Assembly: GCF_001922585.1 (NCBI RefSeq)
Contig: NZ_MRBS01000010.1
Span: 23,410-87,409, forward strand
DNA: 64,000 nucleotides
Direction: 5' to 3'
DNA from: Pantoea sp. 1.19
GTDB taxonomy: Bacteria > Pseudomonadota > Gammaproteobacteria > Enterobacterales > Enterobacteriaceae
This document shows, piece by piece, positions 9,057-19,933 of the stretch. Every line of letters starts with the position of its first letter. The first letter of the stretch is position 1. The notes below the pieces were generated by a model. It had not been told where the DNA came from. It saw nothing but the letters and a program-made list of their open reading frames with translations, and ran no database searches. The translations under genes were made by a program, and so were the position numbers.

Positions 9057-10247
9057 CTATGGCGTATTTTTCAACGTTAACAGCAGGCCTTCACGACGCA
9101 TCTGCGCCGCATCCTCCGGCTGATGCTGACGGTCCAGCGCATCGGCCAGCCAGGCATAATCAAATGCGTCAGGACGCTGTTTCAGCGCGTCGCGGAAGGC
9201 TTCACTGGCCTGAGCCCACTCACCGCGCTTCATCAGTAACTGCCCCAGCGTGCTGTGCAGGAGCGGTGTGGCACCGTGCTGCTTCATCTGCTGACGCAGG
9301 GCTTTTTCCAGCTGTTCCGGATTGCCCGCCTTCAGGCGCGGCATCAGTAAAATCAACCGCTCATCATACTGGCGCTTGAGTCCGTCCAGTACGATCTGCT
9401 GGGCAGTGTCATGATCGTCGCACTCAATCAGGTGCTCGGCCATGGCAACCTGCAGGGTAGTCTCCTGACGGGTTTTACGGCTCTGGTTTTGCCACCACAG
9501 TTTCAGCCCTTCGCTACCCTGGTCGGCCATGGCCTGATTCATCAGGCCCAGCCAGGCCTGCTGCTGCAGCGCTGCACGCTGATCGGCATCGTTGATCTGG
9601 ATTTTTTCCATCGCCGGCAGAATATCGAGCAGCGAACTCCAGGCGCCGGTACGCAGATAGGCCTGTTCAGCAAGGCGCAGAACTTCAGGGTGGCGAGGGG
9701 CCACTTCCAGCAGGCGATCGACACCGTGACGCGCGGCGTGATCTTCATTACGGGCCAGCTGCAGCCGCACGCGGGTGATCTCTACCGGAAGCTGATCGCT
9801 ACCGGCCAGCTCGGCCGCCCGCTCAAGGTGCTGATTGGCGCGTAGCTCATCGTTGCGCTGCTGGGCCGCTTCGGCCGCCAGCAGATAGTTGACCACCGGT
9901 TGCTCTGCGTGGTCGGCGTGGCGCGACAGCAGCTTTTCAACCTGGGAGTAATCTCCCTCGGCCAGCTTGAGCAGTGCGGCCTGAGTGTGCTTACGCGCGC
10001 GGTTGCGTTTGCGACCGAGGAACCAGCCGCGGGTGTGGGCACCGGTGCGCAGCACACGGCGTATCAGCCACTCGACGGCCAGAATCACGATAAGCGTTAA
10101 TACCAGCATGATTGCCAGACCGGTCACGCTGGTTTCAATGTTCCAGTTATCGGTCTGAATCAGCACGTAGCCCTGGTGGCCGGCGATCATCGGACCGATG
10201 ACCACCCCGGCGATCAGCAGGAGAAAAAGCAGAAAGACTTTTAACAT
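9057..10247 (-). CDS. hemY: Haem-operon TPR membrane protein HemY
   Basis: A 396-residue inner-membrane protein with two hydrophobic helices near the N-terminus (about 2-20 and 40-62) and a long cytoplasmic TPR-rich domain. It is not the Gram-positive protoporphyrinogen oxidase of the same name; its exact role in haem synthesis is uncertain. It starts two bases after the hemX stop, so translation is likely coupled. Confidence 0.92.
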   Translation of the reverse strand: MLKVFLLFLLLIAGVVIGPMIAGHQGYVLIQTDNWNIETSVTGLAIMLVLTLIVILAVEWLIRRVLRTGAHTRGWFLGRKRNRARKHTQAALLKLAEGDYSQVEKLLSRHADHAEQPVVNYLLAAEAAQQRNDELRANQHLERAAELAGSDQLPVEITRVRLQLARNEDHAARHGVDRLLEVAPRHPEVLRLAEQAYLRTGAWSSLLDILPAMEKIQINDADQRAALQQQAWLGLMNQAMADQGSEGLKLWWQNQSRKTRQETTLQVAMAEHLIECDDHDTAQQIVLDGLKRQYDERLILLMPRLKAGNPEQLEKALRQQMKQHGATPLLHSTLGQLLMKRGEWAQASEAFRDALKQRPDAFDYAWLADALDRQHQPEDAAQMRREGLLLTLKNTP

Positions 10248-10249
10248 GT

Positions 10250-11410
10250 CTACTCTCCCTGCTGCTGCTGAGTCTGCGGTGTGGCCGCGGCGGACGGCTG
10301 TGCCAGCAGGTTACGCACCCGGGTTTGCATCAGTTTGTCCAGCAGCGGCTGACTGCTCAGTGAGTCGGGAACGTCCATCGAGATGTTCTGCTCGCTTAGC
10401 GCATCCAGTTGAGCCAGAAAAGCTTTGGTCGCTGGATCATTGGTGTCGAACCAGGCGCGTACCCAGGCAGAAACGGTATCCACTGACTGCGAGTAAATTT
10501 CATTCTGATGACGCGGGACCGCCTGCGCCGCGATCAGCAGGCGCGAGCGAATGTTCTCACGCAAATAGACATCCTGATTGGGGGCCAACAGCGGTTCGGC
10601 GGTGCTGTCGCGGCGACGGACAGTAATAAAATCATCCATAAAAGCGTGCCAGCTTTTTACCAGATTTTGCCGCCATTCGCGTAGCGAGGTGCTCAGTTCA
10701 CCGCCGTCTTCATCCATTGGCGTATCATCACTGTTATTGTCCGCCAGTCGCAGATTATCGACGCCGTTGGCCAACTGGTTCAGCTTCAGAATGATGCCGT
10801 CGTAGTCCACCTGACTGACCGCAGAGAGATCGCTGATGTCCTGGGTGAGCGCGCGGCGTACGTCAATCAGACTGGGGTCGTTCATCTCGGCGAGGCTGCT
10901 GTCGGCGCTTTTTAACAGCGCGGCAGCGGTGGTCACATCCTGATCGCTCCACAGCTTACGCCCCGCCAGTTTGACCAGGTAATCGGCCTGCGCCAGCAGC
11001 CAGGTGCGGGTATCGTTGCCGGAGAGGGTGGTCACTTTCTGATTTAACTCATCGAGCTGACGCACCAGCGCCTGCTGTTGTGACTCGGCGCTCTCCAGCG
11101 CTTTTTGCTGCGCGACCAGCCGTTCGGTGAGCTGCTGTTTTTCGCTACTGGCCTGCTGTTGCAGCGTGTTCACCTGCTGGGCAAGGGCGTCGCGTGCCGC
11201 CTCCTGCCGTGCAGACTGCTGCTGGGCATGCAGCCACAAGCCGGCTCCCACCGCCAGCGCGATGACAATCGCCACTGCGCTCAGTGCCATACCGCGTCGG
11301 TCAGGCGATGGCGTCGCCGTGGCGCGCTCATTCGGCGTCGATGCCGCGGTGGTATTCACCTCGGCTGGGGTCTCATCAACCTTGGCGGAGGTCTCTTTTT
11401 GTTCCGTCAT
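10250..11410 (-). CDS. hemX: HemX family membrane protein of the haem operon
   Basis: A 386-residue single-pass protein. The N-terminal tail is acidic and threonine-rich (residues 1-35), the membrane helix lies at about 40-62, and a coiled coil rich in Q, A and E covers about 65-130. A periplasmic domain follows. E. coli HemX was once annotated as a uroporphyrinogen methyltransferase, but no methyltransferase motif is visible here. It is third in hemCDXY, 15 bases after hemD. Confidence 0.92.
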   Translation of the reverse strand: MTEQKETSAKVDETPAEVNTTAASTPNERATATPSPDRRGMALSAVAIVIALAVGAGLWLHAQQQSARQEAARDALAQQVNTLQQQASSEKQQLTERLVAQQKALESAESQQQALVRQLDELNQKVTTLSGNDTRTWLLAQADYLVKLAGRKLWSDQDVTTAAALLKSADSSLAEMNDPSLIDVRRALTQDISDLSAVSQVDYDGIILKLNQLANGVDNLRLADNNSDDTPMDEDGGELSTSLREWRQNLVKSWHAFMDDFITVRRRDSTAEPLLAPNQDVYLRENIRSRLLIAAQAVPRHQNEIYSQSVDTVSAWVRAWFDTNDPATKAFLAQLDALSEQNISMDVPDSLSSQPLLDKLMQTRVRNLLAQPSAAATPQTQQQQGE

Positions 11411-11425
11411 TGGGCATTCCCGTCA

Positions 11426-12172
11426 TTAAGTTTGTAGTAACGCGCGCAGTAGCGCATCGTTATCGGCACTGTCGGCTACGACGATAGTTTGCCAGCCCAG
11501 TTCCCGGGCACGCGTAGCCAGACGTTCACTGACGACAACCAGTCGACAGCGTAGCAGCCATTCTGTCCGATCGCCGGGCGGAATGAGCGCAAAAAGCTGA
11601 TGCAGCATCTCGCCGCTGGTTACAACCAGCGTATCTACCTGGCGTTCCCGCCAGCGCCGCGCCTCTTCATAACCGTTATAGGTTTTATCACAGCGCTGAT
11701 AACATTCGCAAAAATGGACGTCCGCGCCGCGAACGCGCAGCGTTTCGCCCAGCAGCTCGCGGCCGCCGTTACCGCGCAGGATCAGCGCCCGTTTACCGCT
11801 CAGCTGCTGCAGGGCCGGAAGCTGAATCAGCACGTCGCTGGTTTCCCGCTCGTGCGGCCAGGTCACCCGTTGGCCACAGGCGCTGTGCAGGGCCATCGCG
11901 GTGGTGCGTCCAATAGCATAATAGTCGACGTCGGTCGGCCAGTGCCCGCCCTGCTGCTGCAGCGTATGGTTGGCCCAGCCAATGACCTGCTGCGAGAGAA
12001 CAAAAATCAGGTCACCCCTGCGCAGTTCCCGCACGTGCGCAGGCAGCATCGCCAGCTCGCGACCAGGAGCAAATTCGATCAGCGGCAGTGACCAGCCGCG
12101 CCTGCCCAGCGCATGCAGTCGGCTGACCAGCGCATCGCCGGCAGGGGCCGGACGGGTGACCAGAATCGTCAT
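11426..12172 (-). CDS. hemD: Uroporphyrinogen-III synthase
   Basis: A 248-residue cytosolic enzyme that closes and rearranges hydroxymethylbilane into uroporphyrinogen III, the branch point to haem, sirohaem and cobalamin. The two-domain fold begins with [17 protein letters not shown], the family N-terminus. [10 protein letters not shown] and [12 protein letters not shown] match the conserved blocks of each domain. Its start overlaps the hemC stop. Confidence 0.94.
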   Translation of the reverse strand: MTILVTRPAPAGDALVSRLHALGRRGWSLPLIEFAPGRELAMLPAHVRELRRGDLIFVLSQQVIGWANHTLQQQGGHWPTDVDYYAIGRTTAMALHSACGQRVTWPHERETSDVLIQLPALQQLSGKRALILRGNGGRELLGETLRVRGADVHFCECYQRCDKTYNGYEEARRWRERQVDTLVVTSGEMLHQLFALIPPGDRTEWLLRCRLVVVSERLATRARELGWQTIVVADSADNDALLRALLQT

Positions 12173-13110
12173 ACGGGAGGGGCTCCCTGATAGACCGCGT
12201 TTAGGATTTCGCGGGCGCCACCGGCCAGTAGCTCATCGGCGAGTGAGATGCCCATTTGCACCGCCTGATCGCGCGGTCCCCGGCGTTCACCGCGCACCAT
12301 CACGCTGCCGTCGGGGCTGCCGACCAGACCGCGTAGCCACAGTTGATCGCCATCCAATTCAGCATAGCTGCCAATCGGCACCTGACAGCCGCCCTCCAGA
12401 CGGGTGTTCATCGCCCGCTCAGCGCTGACCCGAACGGCGGTATCGGCATCATTTAACGCCGCCAGCAGCGCGATAGTGGCCTTGTCGTCCAGCCGGCATT
12501 CAATGCCTACCGCGCCCTGACCGACGGCGGGCAAAGAGACTTCCGGCGGCAGCGCGTGGCGGATGCGATCGGTCAACCCCAGGCGAATCAGTCCCGCGGC
12601 GGCGAGTATGATGGCGTCATACTCGCCGGCATCCAGCTTCGCGAGACGCGTGCCAACGTTGCCGCGCAGCGTGCGGATAACCAGGTCAGGTCGCCGCTCG
12701 CTGATTTGACACTGGCGACGCAGGCTCGACGTGCCGACTACGGCTCCGGCAGGCAGCGCATCAACGGAGTCGTAGTGATGGCTGACAAAGGCGTCGCGCG
12801 GATCTTCACGTTCGCAAATGGTAACCAGCCCAAGGCCTGCCGGAAAGGCGACGGGGACATCTTTCATTGAGTGCACCGCAATATCTGCGCGATTCTCCAG
12901 CAGTGCGGTTTCCAGCTCTTTGACGAACAGGCCCTTGCCACCGACCTTGGCTAACGGCGTATCGAGGATGACATCGCCTTTGGTGACCAGCGGCACCAGC
13001 TCGACGGTCAGCCCGGGATGCGTGGCTTGCAAGCGCTGTTGAACATAGTGTGCTTGCCACAGCGCCAGCGGGCTTTGCCGTGTAGCAATTCTTAAAATTT
13101 GATTTAACAT
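12169..13110 (-). CDS. hemC: Hydroxymethylbilane synthase (porphobilinogen deaminase)
   Basis: A 313-residue enzyme that polymerises four porphobilinogen units. The dipyrromethane cofactor attaches to C242 in [10 protein letters not shown]. The N-terminus [13 protein letters not shown] and TSSLRRQCQ (127-135, pyrrole-binding arginines) are diagnostic. It is the first gene of hemCDXY and is divergent from cyaA across 272 bases, the standard enterobacterial arrangement. Confidence 0.97.
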   Translation of the reverse strand: MLNQILRIATRQSPLALWQAHYVQQRLQATHPGLTVELVPLVTKGDVILDTPLAKVGGKGLFVKELETALLENRADIAVHSMKDVPVAFPAGLGLVTICEREDPRDAFVSHHYDSVDALPAGAVVGTSSLRRQCQISERRPDLVIRTLRGNVGTRLAKLDAGEYDAIILAAAGLIRLGLTDRIRHALPPEVSLPAVGQGAVGIECRLDDKATIALLAALNDADTAVRVSAERAMNTRLEGGCQVPIGSYAELDGDQLWLRGLVGSPDGSVMVRGERRGPRDQAVQMGISLADELLAGGAREILNAVYQGAPPV

Positions 13111-13273
13111 ACTGATAACCGTTTTTATCGTTTAATGATTATCCTATCATTGATACGGAATTGCATACAGCCGCCCCGCCATCAGCGCTCACCGGGCGAA
13201 CGATGGGGCAAGACTGGCGTATTTTTGTGCTAGAATCACACAGCGCATCTTTCTTTACGGTCAACCTGGCAGG

Positions 13274-13289
13274 TGTTAGATTGATCACG
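13274..13289 (+). promoter_or_regulatory. CRP site at the cyaA promoter
   Basis: TGTTA-GATTGA-TCACG matches TGTGA-N6-TCACA with two changes. It closely resembles the E. coli cyaA site, where cAMP-CRP represses the main promoter. A possible -10 (GTTAGATT) lies within the site; a separate extended -10 (TGC-TAGAAT, 13228-13236) lies upstream. Confidence 0.75.
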
Positions 13290-13382
13290 TTTTCAGCCCC
13301 TATTTGCGCCACGTCAGGCTTGAGCGCCGCGCGCGCGGGTATCGGGTAGTGAGAAAATACCGGGACAATCAGGCGAAACGTC

Positions 13383-15941
13383 TTGTACCTCTATATTGAG
13401 ACTTTAAAACAGAGACTGGATGCCATTAATCAGCTGCGCGTGGATCGCGCGCTGGCGGTTATGGGGCCCACAGCACAGCAGGTCTATCACCTGCTGCCTC
13501 TCTTTTTACATCATCACCATCCGCTGATGCCAGGCTACCTTGACGGTAACGTTCCTCACGGCATCAGCTTCTTCACGTCTGATGATATCCAGCGCGAGTA
13601 TCTGGCCAGCCTGCCGGAGAAACCGTTCGCTTACTCTTCCGCGGCCACCTTTGGCGAACCCCCGATTACCGGCGTGTACTCTATGGGGAGCACCTCCTCC
13701 GTTGGACAAAATTCTACCTCCGATCTCGATATCTGGGTGTGCCACCACTCATGGCTGGATAACGATGAGCGGCTGGCTCTGCAAAAAAAATGCCATCTGC
13801 TGACCCGCTGGTGCGCGTCGCAGGGGGTTGAAGTAAGCTTTTTTCTGATTGATGAGAACCGTTTCCGTCACAATGAAAGCGGCAGCCTTGGGGGAGAGGA
13901 CTGTGGCTCCACGCAGCATATGCTGCTGTTAGATGAATTCTATCGTACCGCCGTGCGCATGGCGGGCAAACGCCTGCTGTGGAGCATGGTGCCGGGCGAA
14001 GAAGAAGAGAATTACGACGATTACGTGATGTCACTGTATGCCCAGGGGGTGCTGACGCCTAACGAATGGCTGGATCTCGGCGGTCTGGGCACGCTGTCGG
14101 CGGAAGAGTACTTTGGCGCCAGCTTATGGCAGCTGTATAAAAGCATCGACTCCCCTTACAAGGCGGTGTTGAAAACCCTGCTGCTGGAGGCATATTCCTG
14201 GGAGTACCCCAATGCGCAGTTGCTGGCGATGGAGATCAAGCAGTGTCTCCACGATGGGGAGATCGTCTCTTACGGACTGGATCCATACTGTATGATGCTG
14301 GAGCGGGTGACGGCCTATCTTACCAACTCCGGCGATGAGGCCCGTCTCGATCTGGTCCGCCGCTGCTTTTACATGAAGGTGCGCGAGAAACTGTCGCTGC
14401 CTGGAGAGCCGCGCGGCTGGCGTGCGGAAATTCTGCATCAGCTGGTGCAGGAGTGGGGCTGGAGTGCGGAAAAACTGGCCATTCTTGACAGCCGCCCCGA
14501 GTGGAAAATTGAGCGGGTGCGCGAGGCGCATAACGAGCTGCTGGACGCGATGATGCAAAGCTATCGCAACCTGATTCGCTTCGCCCGTCGCAACAATTTG
14601 AGCGTCAGTGCCAGTCCGCAGGATATCGGAGTGCTGACCCGCAAGTTGTATGCGGCCTTTGAAGCGCTGCCGGGTAAAGTGACGCTGGTTAATCCGCAGA
14701 TCACCCCCGATCTGTCTGAACCGCACCTGACCTTTATTCACGTACCGGGCGGGCGGGCCAACCGCGCCGGCTGGTATTTATATAATCAGGCGCCGGATAT
14801 GGCTTCGATCATCAGCCATCAGCCCCTTGAGTATAATCGCTACCTGAATAAGCTGGTGGCCTGGGCTTGGTTTAACGGCCTGCTCACGGCCAACACGCAC
14901 TTACATATTAAGGGCAGCAGCGTAGTGGATCTGCCGCGTCTGGAGGAGCTGGTGAGCGACGTTTCGCACCATTTCCCGGTGCGTCTGCCGGCGCCGACGC
15001 CAAAGGCCCTTTACAGCCCGTGCGAAATCCGTCATCTGGCTATCATTGTCAATCTGGAGTACGACCCGACGGTAGCCTTCCGCAATCAGGTGGTGCACTT
15101 CGATTTCCGCAAACTGGACGTGTTCAGCTTTGGTCAGCAGCAGCAGTGCCTGGTTGGCAGCGTTGATCTTCTGTACCGCAACTCATGGAATGAAGTTCGT
15201 ACCCTGCATTTCAATGGCGAACAGGCGATGATCGAAGCACTGAAAACCATTCTGGGCAAAATGCATCAGGACGCGGCGCCGCCGGATGCGGTGGAAGTGT
15301 TCTGCTACAGCCAGCATCTGCGCGGTTTGATCCGCACCCGCGTACAGCAATTAGTGGGCGAGTGTATCGATCTGCGACTCTCCAGCACGCGACAGGAGCC
15401 GGGACGTTTTAAAGCGGTACGGGTTGCCGGCCAGACTTGGGGATTATTCTTTGAGCGCCTCAGCGTGTCAGTGCAAAAGCTGGAAAATGCGGTCGAGTTT
15501 TATGGCGCCATTTCCAATAATAAACTGCACGGGCTGTCGATCAAGGTGGAGGCGAACCAGACCCGCCTGCCGTCGGTGGTTAACGGCTACGCCAGCGAGG
15601 GGATCATTCAGTTCTTTTTTGAGGATACGTTGGATGACCGCGGATTTAATATCTATATTCTTGACGAGAGTAACCGCGTAGAGGTTTACCACCACTGCGA
15701 GGGCAGCAAAGAGGAACTGGTGCGTGACGTCAGTCGTTTTTACTCTTCCTCCCACGACCGCTTTACCTTTGGGACCAGCTTCGTCAACTTTAACCTGCCG
15801 CAGTTTTATCAGCTTGTTGACGCTGAAGAGGGGCAGGTGAAAGTGATCCCCTTCCGCAGTCAGGCGTTGGTGCAGCTGTGTGCGGTGTCTGATGCTCAGC
15901 CGGCAATGTCGGATCTGGCTCAGCGCTACCACAATGTGTAA
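13383..15941 (+). CDS. cyaA: Class I adenylate cyclase
   Basis: An 852-residue enzyme making cAMP from ATP, the signal for CRP. The catalytic N-terminal half has GS at 102-103 with S113, D114, D116 and W118 in [10 protein letters not shown], the nucleotidyltransferase metal site. The C-terminal half is the regulatory domain that responds to EIIA-Glc. The start is TTG (13383-13385), as in E. coli, where the weak start limits synthesis. The aligned N-terminus [15 protein letters not shown] supports this start over the later ATG. Confidence 0.97.
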   Translation: MYLYIETLKQRLDAINQLRVDRALAVMGPTAQQVYHLLPLFLHHHHPLMPGYLDGNVPHGISFFTSDDIQREYLASLPEKPFAYSSAATFGEPPITGVYSMGSTSSVGQNSTSDLDIWVCHHSWLDNDERLALQKKCHLLTRWCASQGVEVSFFLIDENRFRHNESGSLGGEDCGSTQHMLLLDEFYRTAVRMAGKRLLWSMVPGEEEENYDDYVMSLYAQGVLTPNEWLDLGGLGTLSAEEYFGASLWQLYKSIDSPYKAVLKTLLLEAYSWEYPNAQLLAMEIKQCLHDGEIVSYGLDPYCMMLERVTAYLTNSGDEARLDLVRRCFYMKVREKLSLPGEPRGWRAEILHQLVQEWGWSAEKLAILDSRPEWKIERVREAHNELLDAMMQSYRNLIRFARRNNLSVSASPQDIGVLTRKLYAAFEALPGKVTLVNPQITPDLSEPHLTFIHVPGGRANRAGWYLYNQAPDMASIISHQPLEYNRYLNKLVAWAWFNGLLTANTHLHIKGSSVVDLPRLEELVSDVSHHFPVRLPAPTPKALYSPCEIRHLAIIVNLEYDPTVAFRNQVVHFDFRKLDVFSFGQQQQCLVGSVDLLYRNSWNEVRTLHFNGEQAMIEALKTILGKMHQDAAPPDAVEVFCYSQHLRGLIRTRVQQLVGECIDLRLSSTRQEPGRFKAVRVAGQTWGLFFERLSVSVQKLENAVEFYGAISNNKLHGLSIKVEANQTRLPSVVNGYASEGIIQFFFEDTLDDRGFNIYILDESNRVEVYHHCEGSKEELVRDVSRFYSSSHDRFTFGTSFVNFNLPQFYQLVDAEEGQVKVIPFRSQALVQLCAVSDAQPAMSDLAQRYHNV

Positions 15942-15991
15942 CGCCTGACGGACCTCTCGCATCGCCTGAGGCCCGTGATACGCGCTGCGGT

Positions 15992-16333
15992 TCAGGCGTC
16001 GGTTAATTCGACCTTGATTCCCGCCTGCTGACTGCAGGCCTCTTCCAGCAGTTGCCAGAAGTCAAATCCGCTGCGGTTACAAATCCAGCGGTCACCGCGC
16101 TTCTCAAAGTGATATCCGCCTTTTTTAGTGGCCAGCCACACTTCATGCAGCGGCTCCTGGCGGCTGATAACGATGGCGCTGCCATTATCAAACTCCAGAT
16201 TCATGGTACCGCCGTTAACTTCGTAATCCACGTCGAAGCGCGCCTCCTCATTGGCGGTGTTGTGACGCTCCAGTCGCGCCTCAACGGTTTCCATGATCTC
16301 ATCGGCCAGTTGGTGAAATTCGCTGTCGGTCAT
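15992..16333 (-). CDS. cyaY: Frataxin homolog, iron-sulfur cluster assembly regulator
   Basis: A 113-residue frataxin-fold protein that binds iron and tunes the IscS/IscU cluster machinery. The acidic first helix, the NRQEPLHEVWLA-like segment (SRQEPLHEVWLA here) and the GGYHF and WICNRSG motifs are diagnostic. Two ATGs are adjacent (16336 and 16333); the second is chosen because it gives MTDSEF, matching relatives, and better spacing from AAGGAAG. It is convergent with cyaA and divergent from lptM. Confidence 0.95.
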   Translation of the reverse strand: MTDSEFHQLADEIMETVEARLERHNTANEEARFDVDYEVNGGTMNLEFDNGSAIVISRQEPLHEVWLATKKGGYHFEKRGDRWICNRSGFDFWQLLEEACSQQAGIKVELTDA

Positions 16334-16504
16334 CATTGCTTCCTTAATGGGTTTTGCAGGCAGTATACGAAGAAACCGCCGCGGATCGAAGTGGCTGGGG
16401 AGGCGAATCTTTGTCCCGACGCCGACATTGCTGCAATTCCAGTTGATTTTCAGAAGTCACCTGCGATGATAGGTCATCAGCTAAACAGGATGAGCACGCA
16501 AAAC

Positions 16505-16708
16505 ATGAGCAAAAAAACTGGCCTTCTGGCACTGATGCTGGCCGCGTTGAGCCTGGCCGGATGTGGACTAAAGGGCCCACTCTACTTCCCGCCGGAAGAG
16601 ACGCCAAAACCGCAGGTTCAGCCGCGCGCTGACGCCAGTACCGCGCAGCCGGACGACGCCAGCAAGACGCCGAAAACCGCGCAGCCTGGGATGCAAACCG
16701 CACCCTAA
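16505..16708 (+). CDS. lptM: LPS assembly lipoprotein LptM (YifL)
   Basis: A 67-residue lipoprotein precursor. The signal peptide ends in the lipobox L17-A18-G19-C20, followed by GLKGPLYFPP and a proline/alanine-rich tail. LptM helps LptD mature at the outer membrane in E. coli. An ATG five codons upstream (16490) is possible; the ATG at 16505 gives the standard signal peptide. A weak promoter (TTGATT-17-ATGATA, 16443-16471) lies just upstream. It heads lptM-dapF-yigA-xerC-yigB. Confidence 0.9.
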   Translation: MSKKTGLLALMLAALSLAGCGLKGPLYFPPEETPKPQVQPRADASTAQPDDASKTPKTAQPGMQTAP

Positions 16709-16735
16709 ACCATGACGCACTCGGCGGAGCAGAAA

Positions 16736-17560
16736 ATGCAGTTCTCGAAAATGCACGGCCTTGGCAATGACTTTATGGTCGTTGATGCCGTGACGCAAAA
16801 CGTCTATTTTTCGCCGGAGCTTATCCGTCGGCTCTCCGATCGTCACCTCGGCGTCGGCTTCGATCAGTTGCTGATCGTGGAGCCGCCTTACGATCCCGAT
16901 CTCGATTTTCATTACCGGATTTACAATGCCGACGGCAGCGAAGTGGCGCAGTGCGGCAATGGTGCGCGCTGTTTTGCCCGCTTTGTGCGGCTAAAGGGAC
17001 TGACCAACAAAAGCGACATTCGGGTCAGTACGCAAAATGGCCGCATGGTGCTGAGCGTGACTCCGGATGAGCGGGTGTGTGTCAACATGGGCGAGCCGAA
17101 CTTTGAGCCCGCTCAGGTGCCGTTCCGCGCCAATAAGGCGGAAAACCTCTATTTACTGCGCGTACAGGAGCAGACGCTGATGTTTGGCGTGGTGTCGATG
17201 GGCAATCCACACTGCGTCATTCAGGTTGAAAGCGTCAAAACCGCGCTGGTAGAGACCCTCGGCCCGGTGCTGGAGAGCCACGAACGTTTTCCAGAGCGGG
17301 TGAACGTCGGCTTTATGGAGGTGGTTAGCGCGGAGCACATTCGGCTGCGCGTGTACGAGCGCGGTGCCGGGGAGACCCAGGCCTGCGGCAGCGGTGCCTG
17401 TGCCGCGGTGGCCAGCGGCATCCAGCAGGGGCTGCTGGCAGAAAAAGTACGCGTAGATTTGCCGGGCGGTACGCTGCACATCGCCTGGCGGGGACCGGGA
17501 TATCCGCTGTACATGACCGGTCCAGCCACCCACGTTTACGACGGGACGCTTCATCTATGA
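16736..17560 (+). CDS. dapF: Diaminopimelate epimerase
   Basis: A 274-residue enzyme that interconverts LL- and meso-diaminopimelate for lysine and peptidoglycan. The two-cysteine racemase site is visible: C73 in AQCGNGARC and the second cysteine near 217 in [10 protein letters not shown]. The frame is open to an ATG at 16712, but the ATG at 16736 gives [13 protein letters not shown], the exact family start and length. Its stop overlaps yigA (ATGA). Confidence 0.97.
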   Translation: MQFSKMHGLGNDFMVVDAVTQNVYFSPELIRRLSDRHLGVGFDQLLIVEPPYDPDLDFHYRIYNADGSEVAQCGNGARCFARFVRLKGLTNKSDIRVSTQNGRMVLSVTPDERVCVNMGEPNFEPAQVPFRANKAENLYLLRVQEQTLMFGVVSMGNPHCVIQVESVKTALVETLGPVLESHERFPERVNVGFMEVVSAEHIRLRVYERGAGETQACGSGACAAVASGIQQGLLAEKVRVDLPGGTLHIAWRGPGYPLYMTGPATHVYDGTLHL

Positions 17561-18252
17561 AACAGATCGGTGAACCGAGCGCCAGCGAACGGCTGCTGGA
17601 CGACGACGCCGTCAGCCTTTGGCTGCAGCAACATCCGGATTTCTTTATTCGCCATGCGCGCCAGGTGGAGCAAATGCGTATTCCGCATCCGGTACGCGGC
17701 AGCGTCTCGCTGGTGGAGTGGCAACTGGCCCGCCAGCGGCATCAGATTAGCCAGCTGGAAGAGGAAATTACCCTGCTGATGGCGCACTCTGCGGCTAACC
17801 AGCGTCTGTTTGAGCAGTTGCTGACGCTGCAGGGGCGGCTGGCCACGGCCGACAGCCTGCATGATATGCTGAATCGGCTGCACCGCTGGGCACGTGAGCT
17901 GGGCCTGGCCGGCGCTAACGTTCGGCTGTTTAACGATCGCTGGCGGCTGGGCGCTCCATCCGACTTCACGCAGCTGGCGCTGTCGCGCCACGCCTTCGAG
18001 CCGCTGCGCATTCAGCGTTTGGGCGCACAGCCACACTTTCTGGGTGGACTGAATGGTCCGGAGCTCTTGCTACTGCTGCCGCAGGCAAAACATGTCGGCT
18101 CGGTGGCGATGTCGATGATGGGAGATGACGGCCTGCTGATTTTCAGCAGCCGCGATGCCCAGCATTATCAGCTGGGAATGGGCACCGATCTGCTCGACCA
18201 CCTTTCCCGACTGCTGCCCCCCCTGCTGGCACGTTGGATCGAACGTGCATGA
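17557..18252 (+). CDS. yigA: DUF484 family protein YigA
   Basis: A 231-residue soluble protein of the DUF484 family, a GAF-like fold of unknown function. The family N-terminal motif [11 protein letters not shown] is at about residues 24-34, followed by a predicted coiled coil (about 60-80). It overlaps both neighbours by four bases, so translation from dapF through xerC is tightly coupled. Confidence 0.9.
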   Translation: MKQIGEPSASERLLDDDAVSLWLQQHPDFFIRHARQVEQMRIPHPVRGSVSLVEWQLARQRHQISQLEEEITLLMAHSAANQRLFEQLLTLQGRLATADSLHDMLNRLHRWARELGLAGANVRLFNDRWRLGAPSDFTQLALSRHAFEPLRIQRLGAQPHFLGGLNGPELLLLLPQAKHVGSVAMSMMGDDGLLIFSSRDAQHYQLGMGTDLLDHLSRLLPPLLARWIERA

Positions 18253-19154
18253 GTGACGCCATACTGCTGGCCGACGTCGACGCCTTCCTGCGTTATCTGC
18301 GGGTAGAACGCCAGCTCAGCCCGCTGACGCAAAAGAATTACGCCCAGCAGCTGTCAGCGTTGTGCGCCCAGGCCGAGGCCATGGGAATCACCGCGTGGAC
18401 GCAGCTTGACGATCGCGCAGTGCGAAGCCTGGCGGCCCGCAGCCGGCGGGCCGGCCTGAAGCCGGCCAGCCTCGCTTTGCGGCTCTCGACGCTGCGTAGT
18501 TTTCTTGACTGGCAGGTGAGTCAGGGCAAACTGACCGCCAATCCGGCCAGAGGCGTCGCCACCCCGCGAGCGGCGCGGCACCTGCCAAAAAATCTGGACG
18601 TGGATGATGTCAGTCAACTGCTGGAGATCGACGACGGCGATCCGCTGGCAATACGCGATCGTGCGATGCTGGAAGTGATGTACGGCGCCGGGCTGCGTCT
18701 GTCGGAGCTGGTAGGAATCGACACCACCCACCTGAACCTGGAGAGCGGTGAAGTGTGGGTGGTGGGGAAAGGGAGCAAAGAGCGGCGGCTGCCGATCGGC
18801 AGTACTGCGCTTAGCTGGCTGAATAAGTGGCTGGCTCTGCGCGACTTTTACGCCCCGGGCGATGAGGCGGTGTTCCTGTCCAGCCAGGGACGGCGCATTT
18901 CCGTACGTAATGTACAGAAGCGTTTTGCGGAGTGGGGCGTTAAGCAGGGGATGAGCAGTCATATTCACCCGCACAAGCTGCGTCACTCTTTTGCTACCCA
19001 CATGCTGGAATCAAGCGGGGACTTGCGCGCGGTGCAGGAGCTGTTGGGACATGCCAATCTGTCGACCACCCAGATCTATACGCATCTTGATTTTCAACAT
19101 CTGGCATCGGTGTACGATGCCGCTCACCCCCGGGCGAAGCGAGGCAAACGCTGA
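18249..19154 (+). CDS. xerC: Tyrosine recombinase XerC
   Basis: A 301-residue recombinase. With XerD it resolves chromosome dimers at dif under FtsK control. The N-terminal SAM-like core-binding domain covers about 1-105. The catalytic set is complete: R150, K174, H242, R245, H268 and nucleophile Y277. The ATG at 18249 overlaps the yigA stop and gives the family N-terminus. Confidence 0.97.
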   Translation: MSDAILLADVDAFLRYLRVERQLSPLTQKNYAQQLSALCAQAEAMGITAWTQLDDRAVRSLAARSRRAGLKPASLALRLSTLRSFLDWQVSQGKLTANPARGVATPRAARHLPKNLDVDDVSQLLEIDDGDPLAIRDRAMLEVMYGAGLRLSELVGIDTTHLNLESGEVWVVGKGSKERRLPIGSTALSWLNKWLALRDFYAPGDEAVFLSSQGRRISVRNVQKRFAEWGVKQGMSSHIHPHKLRHSFATHMLESSGDLRAVQELLGHANLSTTQIYTHLDFQHLASVYDAAHPRAKRGKR

Positions 19155-19870
19155 TGAAGTTTTACCGACCGTTGCAGACCATCCAGGCGCTCACCTTCGA
19201 TCTGGATGATACGCTGTACGACAATCGCGAGGTCATCCGCCAGACGACGTTGGCTTCTCATGCGTTCTTACAGGGTTATCATCCCGATTTACGTTCGGTC
19301 ACTCCGGCGGCGTATCAGCAGCAGCGCGAGGCGCTGGCGGACGCCGAGCCGGAGATTGTCCACGATGTGACCGAGTGGCGGCGTCGTACCGTGGAGCGGA
19401 TCATGCAGCAAGCGGGCTTGGGTGACCGCGCTGCGCAGGTCGGCGCCCGCGAAGTGATGACGGTGTTTGCCCACTGGCGCAGCCAGATTACTGTCCCGCC
19501 GGAGACTTTTACGACGCTGGCCGCGCTGGCCCAGCGCTGGCCGCTGGTGGCGATCACCAACGGTAATGCGGAACCGCACCGCTTTGGCCTCGGCGATACT
19601 TTTCAGTTCGTGCTGCGCGCCGGCCCGGATGGGCGAGCTAAACCCGCTGGCGATATGTTTTATCGGGCAGCGCGGCGCTTGGGTATCGATCCCGCCGGGA
19701 TCCTGCACGTTGGCGATGATTTGACCACCGATGTGGCCGGTGCGCTGCGCAGCGGCGCGCAGGCGTGCTGGATCAATCTGCGTGCAGGCAACCTGATGCG
19801 CGAGCCTGATGGCCGATTGGTGCCTCATCTCGAAATAACCCGGTTGGCATCGCTGACCGCGCTGATATAA
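19154..19870 (+). CDS. yigB: HAD phosphatase YigB, flavin-pathway phosphatase
   Basis: A 238-residue HAD-superfamily hydrolase. E. coli YigB dephosphorylates 5-amino-6-(5-phosphoribitylamino)uracil in riboflavin synthesis and also FMN. Motif I is [10 protein letters not shown], motif II is AITNGN, and the C-terminal motif is [13 protein letters not shown]. The start shares its A with the xerC stop (TGATG). The uvrD promoter lies over the end of this gene. Confidence 0.92.
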   Translation: MKFYRPLQTIQALTFDLDDTLYDNREVIRQTTLASHAFLQGYHPDLRSVTPAAYQQQREALADAEPEIVHDVTEWRRRTVERIMQQAGLGDRAAQVGAREVMTVFAHWRSQITVPPETFTTLAALAQRWPLVAITNGNAEPHRFGLGDTFQFVLRAGPDGRAKPAGDMFYRAARRLGIDPAGILHVGDDLTTDVAGALRSGAQACWINLRAGNLMREPDGRLVPHLEITRLASLTALI

Positions 19871-19871
19871 T
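19844..19871 (+). promoter_or_regulatory. Promoter of uvrD
   Basis: TTGGCA (19844-19849), a 16-base spacer, and a consensus TATAAT (19866-19871). The -10 overlaps the yigB stop. The start point would fall inside the LexA-like box that follows. Confidence 0.75.
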
Positions 19872-19874
19872 CGT

Positions 19875-19890
19875 CTGGATAAATATCCAG
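19875..19890 (+). promoter_or_regulatory. LexA-type operator at uvrD
   Basis: CTGGATAAATATCCAG, a 16-base near-perfect palindrome (seven of eight pairs) of the SOS-box shape CTG-N10-CAG. It departs from CTGT/ACAG at one base in each arm. It covers the expected start point, as the SOS box does in E. coli uvrD. Confidence 0.7.
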
Positions 19891-19933
19891 TGAAGCGCCT
19901 GTGCGCTTCCTCCCAGTCAGACCAATGGTGCTT

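Noticed and set aside
8837..9379. Plus-strand open frame of 180 codons across the glmZ and hemY ends
   Set aside because: It runs through two terminators and the antisense of hemY; the first part is GlmZ RNA. No ribosome site or protein-like composition.
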